64,000 nucleotides of DNA from Siphonodentalium dalli (lineage: Eukaryota; Mollusca; Scaphopoda; Gadilida; Siphonodentaliidae), in assembly GCA_032622095.1 (NCBI GenBank), contig CP136063.1, forward strand, positions 214,293,982 to 214,357,981, read 5' to 3'. Position 1 is the first letter of the stretch. Every line of letters starts with the position of its first letter. Below are positions 46,101 to 57,131 of the stretch, one piece after another. The translations under genes and the position numbers were made by a program. The notes below the pieces were generated by a model. The model saw nothing but the letters and a program-made list of their open reading frames with translations. It made no database searches and was not told the origin of the DNA.

Positions 46101-47623
46101 TTGTGTCACCCGGGCCTGCCCGGACTTACACTGGCTCGCATGTGCTCTTCTGGCCCATATCGTCATTTAAGGGGTTAATTAACATGGCCGTGAACGAGAA
46201 GGCGAGCCAATCTCCAACGTTTACGTTTAATAGGTGTGTGGATACAGTTAGCCACCGATATATAGTGTGATTGTGTCTCTGGGTCTGCCCGGGATCTCCC
46301 GGGTTCTTTTGGTCAATGTCGGCATTTAATGGGTTAATAAACCCGCCGGCGAATGACACAGCAAGTCAATTTTCACAACCTATGCTTTGTATGTATCCTA
46401 CTACCATAAGACACAATATTATACTGCCCATGAGCTCATGGGGCCGCCCGGGCCTGCCCGGGAGGTAATTAGTCACACCGCTATATTGTATGAACCCGCA
46501 TCCATGTATGTTACCACACCATTATGATTATATATAGCTCGTGTTGGTGATCGGAATATAAGGTAAGTGCATAATATACAACAAACTATTAAACAGCTTC
46601 TCTGCATCGACCAGAACTAATTAACATAAATTAAGCCGCACATGTGTTCAGTCGTATGGAATCAATTAGGTGACTCCTGAAAGAACTCTTAGCTGTAGAA
46701 TGTTCAATCAGTATTTTGTGGGAAGTATAACTACCCAGATTTCATCATGGGAACTCATTTTCGTTCTAAAGTTTCGTGCTTTCACCAGAAAATGCACGAT
46801 TTTGTCATCTATCCGCCCCACTAAAATCTATTCCATTTCTAGTCTATTACTTAGCCTATCGTATGCATTAGGCGAGGAGAGTCTATCCGACAGAGGTCGT
46901 TAGACGGGTTGAGATTTATCAGCCGTGTACATCTAATCAAGATTTCCAGTCACCAAACCAAGCATAATCCCACAATTATACATGTAGCCGTGACGCATGC
47001 ATAATGAATCAGGGCGCTAAATGTGTTCCGGAGTCGGGGAGCGAGTACACCATGTAATGCTAAAGGTGAAAGTAACTGAATAACTACCTTCACGTGATAC
47101 ATGCGACACGTTATTAAAGGATGACATCGTGTTTATTTGATTTGTACATCATATCTAAATAATTTAAACTGGTGAGTTAATGGTGGAATGGATATTTGTG
47201 AGTTGAAATAGATTTAACTAGCTGCTGCAGTTCTGGGTTTTTCCAGACCAAATTTGGCTGTGGAACAGCCATGTCATACAATTGGGTATATATTTTAAAA
47301 AGTAAACACATGACCTATGATTTTTCTTGCATTTTCGTGATCAACTGGTGTCAATCTAGCTGGGTAAACACAACTGGAATAGCCTGTAGGCTTCAATTCA
47401 GTGAATTCGGTCGAAACGATAACACTGTAACGTTAACACTGTCGCCTATGGGAAACCATTTAGTTCAGTGATTCCATAAGTACTTACTTGGTTTCCGGCT
47501 CGGCCAGTCCTTTTCTTTATTCAGTCGTTCATCTGTATACTTAATGTCTCCGGCAACACACACTAGTCTCATCAGCTCAGCTCTTCCGCGAGCCTCGAAA
47601 TATGTTACCTTGTAGGTAGGCAT
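36945..47623 (-). CDS. GST gene B: sigma-class glutathione S-transferase paralogue, five coding exons
   Basis: Joined exons 47623-47488, 42522-42430, 40357-40242, 39208-39098 and 37109-36945 give 621 bases, 206 residues plus stop, unbroken. It has Tyr8, Trp40, cis-Pro53 in QLPLL and the core N-cap S154-W-A-D157. Exons 2-5 equal gene A in length, and exon 1 is one codon longer near the tryptophan. By hand count it is about 63 % identical to gene A. It lies about 9.2 kb upstream of gene A on the same strand, so the pair looks like a tandem duplication. The glutathione-binding Gln-Ser is Gln64-Gly65 here, which in sigma GSTs should remove a hydrogen bond to the gamma-glutamyl group. The gene looks intact, so altered activity or a non-enzymatic role are both open. 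Confidence 0.93.
37200..37620 (-). repeat. dispersed repeat, inverted relative of 28319-28692
   Basis: In gene B intron 4, close to exon 5. Its minus strand aligns in order with 28319-28692. The ends are not marked by inverted repeats or a target duplication that I can see. Confidence 0.72.
39098..39208 (-). CDS. GST gene B exon 4
   Basis: 111 bases between acceptor ttcgcag and donor ggg|gtaagcg. It codes VKLTAEFKADYAPRILTAIE and then KFLDSFGKNSGYFVPSG. Confidence 0.94.
39276..39546. mobile_element. TTAA-flanked four-armed palindromic MITE, copy 2
   Basis: 271 bp in gene B intron 3, flanked by TTAA (39272-39275 and 39547-39550) with CCC ends. It contains four copies of the CCAATGCATTCTCTTATATA-type block in alternating orientation (about 39315-39487), as in copy 1. 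The block cores (CTCCCTGTGGGAG here) differ from copy 1, and its first arm is diverged. The insertion site differs from copy 1, so it was inserted independently. Confidence 0.82.
40242..40357 (-). CDS. GST gene B exon 3
   Basis: 116 bases between acceptor ctttcag and donor aag|gtacgtg. It codes LLGKTDLEKFQTDVIVDTIA and the following helix, ending in APNEDLK. Confidence 0.93.
40432..40545. repeat. short repeat with 13-bp hairpin, inverted relative at 36361-36470
   Basis: Contains GTTCAACAAACGA, a 5-base loop and its exact inverse. In gene B intron 2. Confidence 0.7.
40546..42429. other. intron 2 of gene B, no recognised feature
   Basis: AT-rich with a C-run near 40687-40700 and T/A homopolymers near 42280-42355. 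No extra GST-like exon was found. Confidence 0.4.
42430..42522 (-). CDS. GST gene B exon 2 with Gln-Gly in place of Gln-Ser
   Basis: 93 bases between acceptor tttaatttcag and donor gcag|gttcgt. It codes TPLGQLPLLTVDGVMYPQG followed by LSGARHLAGQA. The acceptor sequence and the first codons are nearly the same as in gene A, but the Ser of the glutathione-binding pair reads GGC (Gly). Confidence 0.93.
43561..43722. repeat. ~62-bp-arm hairpin with weaker outer arms
   Basis: Core arms 43574-43634 and 43645-43706 (CTCAGCAGATTATCAACYGA start) differ at about four positions. The symmetry extends outward to AAAATT at both sides. It lies in gene B intron 1. A smaller palindrome, TTCAACAGGCTCTAT, with its inverse, is at 42918-42953. 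Confidence 0.85.
44210..46470. repeat. inverted arrays of alternating ~165-bp monomers around a ~950-bp spacer
   Basis: The right array (about 45570-46470) alternates monomer B (GGCCCATATCGTCATTTAAG...GGTTAA) and monomer A (AGCCAATATCGGCATTTAAA...GGTTAATAAA). Positions are B near 45572, A near 45649, B near 45808, A near 45971, B near 46152 and A near 46311. The left array (about 44210-44665) has A, B, A in the opposite orientation near 44324, 44468 and 44637. The spacer 44670-45560 has no recognised gene. The monomers' TTAACCC motifs resemble TTAA-element ends. In gene B intron 1. Confidence 0.75.
46471..47487. other. intron 1 of gene B, proximal part
   Basis: No gene. 47410-47460 holds an inverted fragment of the 12616/13902 repeat start (ACACTGTCGCCTATGGGAAA). 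Confidence 0.4.
47488..47623 (-). CDS. GST gene B exon 1 (start codon)
   Basis: Encodes MPTYKVTYFEARGRAELMRL and onward to residue 45 plus one base. It has a strong donor, aa|gtaagtac, phase 1. It is one codon longer than gene A exon 1 near the conserved Trp-Pro. Confidence 0.95.
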
Positions 47624-48824
47624 GGCTCAAGAATGTGAATCTCAGAGATATGAGCGAACAAACTTAACGTTCTTGTGTCACAGCCAGCGTTCAGTGGATG
47701 ACCTGAATGAAGACGACCTTGTATGTCTACATGTCCATTTATGCACACACATGTACAAACAGTGTGTGCTTTGTCATCGATCAGCTGATGTGAGGTGTTT
47801 GCGCAGTATCACATTAGTTGGTGCACATTGCAATACGGATACCTTACTATGTGACGTAGCTCGATCCCTTATACAATGTACATGTACGTACTTAGCATCA
47901 TATCAGCACGGGACTAACTTTAACCCGGATCCGGATCCGACCCACGCACATTTTTAAATTGCATAAATCACTATTATATGGAATATTCGCATTATATCAC
48001 CTTTATCGGCTATAGCTATCTGTTTCACTGCCTCCGGTGCATTTGTTCTTCATCCCGATGCCTTGTATTTTAAGGCGGATATCTCTAAATAATTGTCATT
48101 TAATTGGTAGGTTATTAGAAAATCTGTACGGAGTTATGTACATATCTGAATGAGCGTAAAACATGTGTGCAGGACATATTAATTGATGCCCTACCTTCGA
48201 ATCCTGGCTTTCCGTCGCCTTGATTCAGTTCCGGGAAGCGAATCATGTTATTTTCGATTGATAATCTGGAACTCGAGTCATCTAAGGACACTGAAAAATG
48301 TTTATTAATTAGTTTGTCTTGTAATTCAGAGCTATGAGATAAAGGTATTAAGGTGCCTGTGCCTTGTATACACATCTATTAATAAACAACGAGTCCGCGT
48401 GCATCATGCCTGTACATCATCACCTCTCGCGCTCTCTCTCTTCTTTCTATCTCTCTCTCTCTCTCTTTCTTTCTTTCACGAGTCCCTGATCGAGCAGAGT
48501 GCAGATATACATACACATCGACTTGGTTCAAATCCGGGAATCGAATCCGGGTTATTCTCGATTGATAATCTGGGACTCGGTTCATCTAATGTCAAGTTGC
48601 TTATTGCTGAATCACAGCACATTGTGGGGTGGGTGATATCGTTTCTCTCGGACCCTCTTCTCTCGCTCTCTCTCGTTCTTTCTTTAGTCCCTGAACGTTC
48701 AGAGTGCAGATATACATACAAATCGACTTGGTTCAAATCCGAGAAGCTAATCCGGGCTATTCTCGATTGATAATCTGGGACTCGGGTCTTTGTCTCTCTC
48801 CTATATACTCTCCCCCTCTGTCTG

Positions 48825-48828
<4 letters not shown>

Positions 48829-48861
<33 letters not shown>
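48829..48861. repeat. CT dinucleotide microsatellite
   Basis: About 16 CT units without interruption. Confidence 0.95.
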
Positions 48862-48863
<2 letters not shown>

Positions 48864-49460
48864 ATCTCATTCTTTCATTATCCTCTGATCGTTCAGAGTG
48901 CAGACGTACGTACAAATCGCCTTGGTTCAGTCAATCGAGAATAACCCTGATTTGTATAATGTACATCTGCACTCTGAACGATCAGGGACCAATTTTCAAA
49001 CAAACTGCCTGTAAAAATTACAATTATTTAGAGATATCCGCTTTAAAATACAAGGCATCGGTGTCGAGCAAATGCGACGGATGCAATAAGAAAGAGCTTG
49101 ACAGATACAGAGAGATAGTCATTGTTTATTGATAGGTATTTATATAAGACCCAGACACCTTAATCCCTTTATCGCATAGCTCTCAACTACGAGACATACT
49201 AATTAATAAACATTGATCAGTGTCCTCAGATGTCCCGAGTTTCAGATGGTCAATCGAAAATAACCCGGATTCGACCCCCGAAACTGATTCAAGGCGACGG
49301 AAAGCCGGGACATACCTGATTTACCTATAAAATTACAATTATTTAGAGATATCAGACTTAAAATAAAACGCATCGGGATGGACGAGGAAATGCGATGGAG
49401 GCAGTAAGAAACTCGTCAGAACTACCCGGAGTTATCACAAGTGAGAGATAGCGAGAAAGC

Positions 49461-49467
49461 GAGAGAG

Positions 49468-49528
<61 letters not shown>
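49461..49528. repeat. GA dinucleotide microsatellite
   Basis: More than 30 GA units with one GAGC interruption near the start. The frame through it gives an Arg-Glu repeat and is not a gene. Confidence 0.95.
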
Positions 49529-49530
<2 letters not shown>

Positions 49531-51207
49531 TGTTTAAACATGGTTTACGGGGAAACCGCGCCGTCTTTAGACCTGGCCTGTGGGGACTTATGTGTTATGG
49601 GGACCTACTCTCCTGGCCCATAAACCGGATGGTGTTTTCTGTGTCTAAAACTACGTAAGTGGATTCATTGTGACTACTGTGATACAAATAATGATATTCC
49701 CAGTCAGAAATATTATGAAATTAGTATCAGTTGGGAATAAAATGCATTTTTAAGAATAGTATTGGGTGACAATTTACCAGATTGAGTTATCCCCCTTCGG
49801 CCACTGACCAGATTTGACTAATACTGGCATGGGTTCATTTAGGGTCAACACGTTTTATGTGCGTTTTATGTGCGCTATCAATTGGCACCATCTGGGATGT
49901 TGGGAACTGAACACGAAGGGTCATCCATTAAAGATTATAGATTTCGACAGCTATATATACAATTAAATTGCTTTCACATATAAATGACCGCACATACTAT
50001 TATTATCTCGTCATGGTCGTACGAGCTGCATGCATGAGGGTAAGCCAGGCGGCTGCGTGAAGCCCCCCCCCCCCCCCATCCCCGCCAATCTAAAATTTTC
50101 AGAAACAGAACATGAGGGAAATTTTAGATATTGGGGCATAAATCTGTATTAAATTTCACATAAAATAAAGCAGTATGGGGGTGGGTACCTAAATTTTGGT
50201 AGTACAAAATTTGCGGATTTGGGTGGGTCCCAAAAGTTCCCGAACGCAGAAAATAAGCATACGTTCCTGGAGTTTTTTCCCCACCCCCCCCCCCTGGTTT
50301 TCCGCGTATAATATAATTATGGAAATACGTCGACATAATGACATCTAAAATTCGGTTTTTATATAAAATTGGATAAATACCAACATCCCATCCGATCTAT
50401 GGACGGGACATTCTATGTAGCACTCTACACTGCCTTTTAGTGTTTCGACCTATTTTGTCAACCAATTAAGGTCTCATCAGGAGAGAGCGGAATTAAGATT
50501 CCTCAAAGTAACTGAGGGATCAACACATATAGGTATGTGTGCATGGTAGATACAGACTGTCTCAAGACAGCTGAATTGAGCGATGGCCTTCAAGGCTTCG
50601 CATGTTGTTCATAGTAACATGCCTATTATAATAGGCGTGAGTTATTGTGTCATTCGTTGTGAAATAGCAATAAGTCGGAAGCAACATTATGTGCAAGTTA
50701 TCACAGACCCGAAGTTGTGTGGTCTGCACTTACTAGTAATATCGCTGGTCAATATAACACGTGCTCTGGTCGGCACGTGTTGCAACCGGTTCCCGAGCGT
50801 CACGCGGTGGACTCTACACCAATCCCGAGTTTAAATTCGCGTTCCATAGCCACTGACATATTGGAGTGTAAATATTGACCGATGAATTGAATGGTTATAG
50901 CATGCAAATTTGTAAATTTTACATTGGTTTGTATGGAGGAACAGTTACTGTCAGGGTCCTGTGAATATCGGAAATTCCGAAACGTCGAATCGAAAATTGC
51001 TCCCTTGAATTCAATTGATTCAATTTGGAACCCAGACTATAACAACGGGTGAAGTTATTAACTAACGAGCCCAAACTGAACCTATTTCATTTTGGAATTA
51101 GTGAACCAAGAACTTAAACAACAATAAAGCGATAGATGTGCACTTATGAAGAATATTAGTCGATTCGTTTTTCATCGAATCTCGATTATTCACAGGACCC
51201 TAAATCA
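49531..51207. other. intergenic, no recognised gene
   Basis: C-run at 50062-50078 and a G/C-rich repeat at 50170-50300 related to 11050-11110 and 12130-12315. No coding signal. Confidence 0.4.
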
Positions 51208-51888
51208 CAGTGGTGCAATATCGGTGGCGAAAACGGTGGCGATGTAAGAAATGTTAATAAATTTAGTCGCCGCCGGCATAAATTCGTCGCCACCGCAATA
51301 GTCGTCACCGGCATAAAAAAAAAATTTAATATCTATATAGGCAATACAGATCTCCCGATTGACTTCCCTTATGTCAAATTTAATAATATAAGTACCCACG
51401 CGTCATTACATATTAATTTAGAATGCATAAACTAAGAGAAATCACGAAAATACCCATGGCTTTCACATCAAATTAGGTCGATTGAACAAGTTCACTATTC
51501 GAACCTTCAATCATGTACCATATAGATATACGCCGGCCCGTCCTTCCCGTTGTAAAGGCTTAATGTATTGTTTAATTGTAATGGATATTGGGGTCGGGCG
51601 GGTTGGTGGCTTCATGTATGCTCGAATACCACAGTATAAGTGGTGAAATGGGTTAATAAATATAAACAATCACGCGTAATAACAAATTCAATCACCACAT
51701 ATCGTATGTCCCAGCGTACATTATTATATTCCAAAGCAATCGGATGAAATATCAGTAAACACAAACGTAACACATGTGATGTAAAACGTGATTTCTGACA
51801 TACATACTCATCAAAACATCGCCCGTCGCCATCTTCAAAATCACCACCGTTTTCGCCACCGTTGCGCCACCGATCTTGCACCACCGTG
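51208..51888. mobile_element. hAT-like MITE with CAGTGGTGCA ends
   Basis: 681 bp. Left CAGTGGTGCAATATCGGTGG, right end inverted CACGGTGGTGCAAGATCGGT. Both arms carry GGTGGCGAAAACGGTGG. Flanks share only TAAAT, so the expected 8-bp target duplication is not clear. Non-autonomous. Confidence 0.65.
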
Positions 51889-51954
51889 TAAATAATTGAA
51901 ATGCGTAAGATTTGGGTATTATTTATAGAATTCCCCCTGATATACCACCATTCA

Positions 51955-52630
51955 ATTTGGCCGAAAATTACACGAAAAAGTCCCTATTATTGCAATAAGC
52001 CCGTATTGGATTTATAATTCAGAACACCATAATCAGACTTTTCCGTTACTTAGTAAAAGATGGTTTCAAGCTTAAATTGAATGTTTATTTTCAGCGTTAT
52101 GTGGGACAATTTCATATTGATATAATCGCATATAGTGCTGAAAACGATGACCCCAAATACTCTCGTATATAAGAATGAAAAGAAAAAAAAATTTAGCTCT
52201 ATATATGGGCTGAAAGCGAAAAACAAATATTATATATATTCCATATGAACTTATTTTCACGAAACAGGCTAGGATACTGCGTGTGTATTTTCAACATATT
52301 CTCCTGAAATAATATCATATATACCATATTGTTGCGATGAGCCCGTATTCGGCGTAATTCATAACATCAAAACATTCCGTTAATTCACTAGATTCGTGCT
52401 TAATTTTAATTATATATTTTCAGCTCTATATCACTATATGGTACTAATTCATTTTGAAATATTCCATAATGGTGCTGAAAACGATGACACCAAAAAGTCT
52501 CGTATAGCGTGTAGAGATGAACACGAGACACAAATAAGCTTTATGGGCTGAAAAGGAAAAATCATTGAGGCCACTATGTGCTGATTTCATGGGGCCAGGC
52601 TGGTATTTCTTATACAAGCGAAAGTGTGTC
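51955..52630. repeat. tandem duplication, ~355-bp period, two units
   Basis: Units 51955-52275 and 52310-52630 share, in order, AGCCCGTATT, TTCCGTTA, GTGCTGAAAACGATGAC, TCTCGTATA and GGGCTGAAA blocks. Confidence 0.7.
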
Positions 52631-52639
52631 TGGTACAAA

Positions 52640-53175
52640 CATGTAACTACACTTTTTTGGGAATAAATTTTACCAGAACAGGTTCTTTTAAAAATGCAAT
52701 GTCTGACCTAAATGCGAAAGGAAGGAAAGCTATGTATTCCTTGTTTGACGCGTTCAAAACAACCTCATTACCACCAATTAAAATAATGTTGAAGTTATAT
52801 GATAAACTAATCAAACCAATTCAGCTCTACGGTAGCGAACTATGGGGATCTTATATGTTAAAAAGTAATGCGGACAAATCAGAGTTGGAACAGTTACATA
52901 TTAAATTCTGCAAACAAGTACTAGGTGTCGGAAAATTCGCCTCAAACCAAGCCGTTCGCGCGGAGCTTGGGAGATTCCCTTTAACACATGATGCCATCTT
53001 AAGAACAGCGTCTTACGCAACGAAATTACTCTCACCAGATAAGATAACTTTATTGCAATATAGACATCCAAATGTGGACAGGTTGCAGAAATACATGTAC
53101 ATAATGACATTGAAACATGAAATAAGAGAACACAAAAATACATATACACAAGATAGATACAACAATATGTTATGA
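52640..53175 (+). pseudogene. LINE fragment: reverse transcriptase thumb region, left half of an interrupted copy
   Basis: Reads FLGINFTRTGSFKNAMSDLN, IKPIQLYGSELWGS and RAELGRFPLTHDAI, the post-catalytic part of a LINE ORF2. It ends where the inverted LINE begins. The fragment at 56460-56990 has the next part of the protein in the same strand, so the two are probably halves of one element. Confidence 0.8.
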
Positions 53176-53225
53176 TATGACACCCTTGGTAGCAGATCGG
53201 GTGATAATTTCGCGGGTGTGAGCCT

Positions 53226-56200
53226 TTATGTATTCATGGCTGATAACATTGATCTTTGTTTAAAACATAAGTTAATCTTACGGCATATTAACGAACAGAC
53301 ATTCGGGTCATTGTTACTCATAAAAAATATAAATTTGTCAGTTTCTTTCCATTGTAAAAATCCCGGCTTATATAATTCTAACTGTGAGTAGAGATCATTT
53401 CTTATGGACTTATATGCGTTACATTCGGTAATAAAGTGAATCTCATTTTCTATAGACTTTCCTTCTTTGCAAAATAAGCATATTCTAGCTGCTTCGGATT
53501 TAACAGGATATATATGTCTTAGTTTTTCAATAGCAAGGTTATGATTACTGATTCGCAAACGTGTAAACATACTTCTTGCCTCATTGTTGATTGTATATTT
53601 GAGATAGGGTTCTATATAATATCCATGTTTGACAAGCGCATAGGTTCTCAATTTATTACCACCATCTCCTCTGATTGCGGTAGTTGCCGTAAGCACTTTG
53701 GTGAATTCCGATCGGTATGCCTCTTTCAGTTGGCTACATAAGTTTATCGCCGCGGGCCGAATCTTCGCATCTTTTGGGCATTTCTTCCGTATTATGTCAT
53801 CTAATTGTACGTTCCCTTTGATAAGTTTATTATCGGTGTACGCATCATTAAGTAACGTGTGACGCTCGTGCCGTTGTAATTTGACATTGAATGCGAAGAA
53901 TTTGATGGTGGCATCTATTGTAATAGGATATCTGCCCAGCTCCGCCATCGCTGCGTAATTTGACGCCTTGTTGCCTATTCCAAGAGCCATTTTACAATAT
54001 TCAACGTGCAGCTTCTCTCCGTCCAAATCTTTTCTATTGAATATATGATGTTCATTTATCCACAGTTCCGAGCCATATAATAGAATAGGCTTTATTAACT
54101 GATCGAAAAGTTTAACGAGAATCTGTGGTGATGGCGCATGTTTGCTTTGAAGTGATCGCTTGAGGCTATGCATTGCTCTACATGCTTTATTAATCATTTC
54201 CGCTTGTGCCATAGCAAATTTGCCTTTCTTGTGAAATACGATACCTAGGTATGAGTAATGATCCACGGGTGAAATTATATCATGAGCCAAGTTAAACGTG
54301 GGAGTTGTTACTGTTCGTTTATTTGTGAATAAGATAGATTTGGTTTTGTCGGTATTTATTTGAAGTGCGTTCGATTCTGCGAAGTGTTGTAAATTATCAA
54401 GACATCTTTGCATGCCTCTGGGGGATGTGGATAGCAATACCAGATCGTCCGCGAATAACAGGTGATTAATTGGGTTTTCATTTATAAAAGCTGGTTTGCA
54501 TTCTGTATCGAAGATGGATGATATACCGTCTATGTATATTTTGAATAACGTAGGTGAAATTGAACACCCCTGTCTGACTCCAATTGTAGAAAGTAGCGGC
54601 GGGCCCACACCATTGCTAGTTTTCAGTTGATATGTACTTTTATGATAAATAGATTTAATTACTCGGAGAATCTGCCCATCTATACCAAGCCGCCTCATTT
54701 TATTGAAAAGCGTGCATCTGTCTACTGTATCAAATGCTTTCCTGAAATCGACGAAAACTGCATATAGTGGTTTTTTAACCCTCTTTACCTATTTATCAAC
54801 GATAGTTTTTAAAACAAAGGCACTATCAACCGTGCTTCTACCCTCGCGAAATCCAAATTGATTGTCACTTATCAGATTATGGTCCTCAAGAAATGAATTA
54901 ATCCGGGAGTTTATTACCTTGTTGAAAAGTTTGCCAACGGCCGAACTCAAAGCAATAGGCCGGTAATTATTTGGGTCAAAACGGTTCCCTTTCTTGTATA
55001 AAAGTGTGAGTACAGATTTGCTCCAATCCGTTGGGTAATGTCCCGATGACAGGATGCGGTTAAATAATTTTGCGAAGCAGCCTACCATGTTAGGAACCAG
55101 TACCTTTAATAGTTCATTAGAAACGTTATCTGGTCCTGGTGCTTTGTTGCGTTTCAAATTCTTAGTTGCTGTCAAAATTTCTTGTGCCGAGATTATTGTA
55201 TTACTTATAAGTTGTTTTGGTGGTGGTAAATTATAATTTGTTATTTCTGCATTTGTCTGACTTTGTGGTCTGCAAAGTAGCGTGTTAACAAAATTAACTG
55301 CTACATCCGGATCTAGTGAAGTTCCCTCTTTTGGGCCATCGGTAAATTGTTTCACTAATTTCCAATATTCCGATGGGTTGCCTGTAGATAGTTTGTCCAA
55401 TTTTTCACATAAATTCTGATAGTAAGTTCTTGTTTTCTGTTTTAATTGCCGCTTGTATTGTTTCTTTAGTGTGAAAAATTTGACGTATATTAACTTATCA
55501 TGTGGGTTCTTCCTCATAGTTGTTATGGCTTTATCTAAGTCCTGTTTAAGTGTTCGACAACGATCGTCGAACCATGGATGCTTTTTCGGGGTTCCATTTT
55601 TGCGTCTATAAACTACCTTTGAAGCAGCTGATTCGTTTATTTCAGTTATAACTGTCATAAGATCATCCGTAGACTGTTCTATGTCCGCCATAGTGGGGGC
55701 ATAATTATGATTCATAAAGTTATTTAGTTTCCATTTGATGTATGGTTGATTTATCTTTTGGTATGCCAATTGGTCACTTTCAGGGGTCCATTTCAATTTA
55801 TATGTTGGTCTGATATATTTGTATTTTGGTTCTATGTCCGATGGGTTTCGGATTGGTACTTTATATTCAATATGAGCTGAAAGTTGGCAGTGATCAGAAA
55901 GTACATTAGGTGATTGAACACATAGATAATCTACATCCGCCAAGTATCTATCTGATATTATTATGTAATCGACTACACTAGCACCGTTGTATTGGTAAGA
56001 TGTGAGGCTCCCAAGGCGATCTCCACTACATCGTCCGTTCACAATTCGTAACTCGGCGGTGCGACATAGAGATAGAAGTTGTTCACCAAAGGAGTTCACT
56101 ACCTTGTCAATACTATTTCGGGGCTCCCTATCGGATCGATCATTTTCCGAAATAACGAAATCAGGTCGCTCCGCGGTGCGAGCATTAAAGTCACCGCCTA

Positions 56201-56335
56201 ATATAACCATGTCCGAGTCGTTTACTTCAATAAGCTTTGTCTCTAGACATGAGAAAATAGAGTCTAGGTCAGTTGTCTTGGCTCGTTCGGATGACCAGTA
56301 GGTCAGATGTTGGCGGTCTTTTATCGCAAGCTATT
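53226..56335 (-). pseudogene. long LINE copy: endonuclease part, full reverse transcriptase and zinc finger, one in-frame stop
   Basis: One frame of about 1030 codons runs from near 56335 to the stop at 53226, broken only by TAG at 54791-54789. In order: end of an APE-type endonuclease (MVILGGDFNART near the start, SDHCQLSAHI); reverse transcriptase motifs YRPIALSSAVGKLFNK, FGFREGRST, VDFRKAFDTVDR (just after the stop), GVRQGCSISPTLFKIYIDG and the catalytic LLFADDLVLLS; the thumb YGSELW; and a C-terminal Cys-x2-Cys...His-x4-Cys finger. The first part of the endonuclease and any ORF1 are missing, so it is 5'-truncated. The clade is within the APE-type I/Jockey/CR1 assemblage, not resolved. The lesion is described only; the element copy is dead as it stands. 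Confidence 0.9.
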
Positions 56336-57131
56336 AAAGATCAACACCTACTTCCCGCTGATATGTCTATCTTTTCATTTCCGCAAATTATTGATATGTC
56401 CAATATCACAAACCAGACAAACCCATTGACATTTATGATTAATTTGAAAAAACAAACTGAAGGAAATGCATGTATGTAAGTTTATAGACAGTATGGCCGA
56501 TAATACCGAAAAAGATAAGAAAAACAAATTAAGGACTTATCGGGTTGTGAAACGAAATATTAGTTTAGAATTATATTTGGAATGCACGCACTCTGCTAAG
56601 GATCGAAATATGTTCACTAGACTACGCATAAGTAATCACAATCTTGCAATTGAAAAAGGAAGACATTGTCAACCTAAAATACCTCTTGAAAACGAGTATG
56701 CAAATGTAGTACATCAACGATCGAGGATGAATTTCACTTTTTAATGGAATGTCAAATATATAGTACCTTGCGATCAGAGATCAATAAAATAATGACAAAG
56801 CATTCAAAGGCATATAATAACTTGGATGATATACATAAGTTTAAGATGATATTGAGGAACGATAACAGATCAAATTGTGCGAAAGTCTGCAGCTTGATCC
56901 GACAGTACTTTCAGTTAAGATCAGAATGTCAAATTGGATGCAACAATTGATCTATTTAATTTTTTATGTTGTTATATTTTCCTTGAAATAACTATACTTC
57001 AATAATCACAATGAATGTATACATTATATAATATGATGTATGTGAAATGAAAATGTACTATTATGTTCATTGTAAAAGCATTCTGCCCGGAAGGGTGTTC
57101 ATTGCTAATAAATCTATTCTATTCTATTCTA
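56336..57131 (+). pseudogene. LINE fragment: C-terminal end, right half of interrupted copy, ATTCT tail
   Basis: Reads KNKLRTYRVVKRNISLELYL and MFTRLRISNHNLAIEKGRH, close to the matching part of the 53226-56335 LINE. After a frameshift near 56730 it reads MECQIYSTLRSEINKIMTKH to a stop at 56948-56950. The 3' UTR ends in AATAAATCTATTCTATTCTA, a short tandem tail typical of LINE 3' ends. Confidence 0.8.

Larger units (their letters stand above)
48000..49530. repeat. large inverted and tandem repeat complex with CT and GA tracts
   Basis: 48020-48365 is matched in inverse by 49120-49420 (GGCTTTCCGTCGCCTTGA, GATATCTCTAAATAATTGT, GTTTATTAATTAGT). A second inverted fragment is at 49018-49085. Between them, three direct copies of CAGAGTGCAGAT...TCGACTTGGTTCAAATCCG...CGATTGATAATCTGG lie near 48490, 48695 and 48895. 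CT tracts (48440-48475, 48829-48861) and a GA tract (49461-49528) are complementary. Confidence 0.8.

Noticed and set aside
47622-47957. 111-codon plus-strand frame starting at the gene B start codon
   Set aside because: Overlaps the gene B start on the opposite strand. There is no recognisable domain and it is not matched at gene A.
48520-48740. GGTTCAAATCC, resembling a tRNA B box, in two repeat units (possible SINE)
   Set aside because: No A box at the proper distance and no foldable tRNA-like head, so a tRNA-derived SINE is not supported.
49441-49623. Arg-Glu repeat protein
   Set aside because: Translation of the GA microsatellite.
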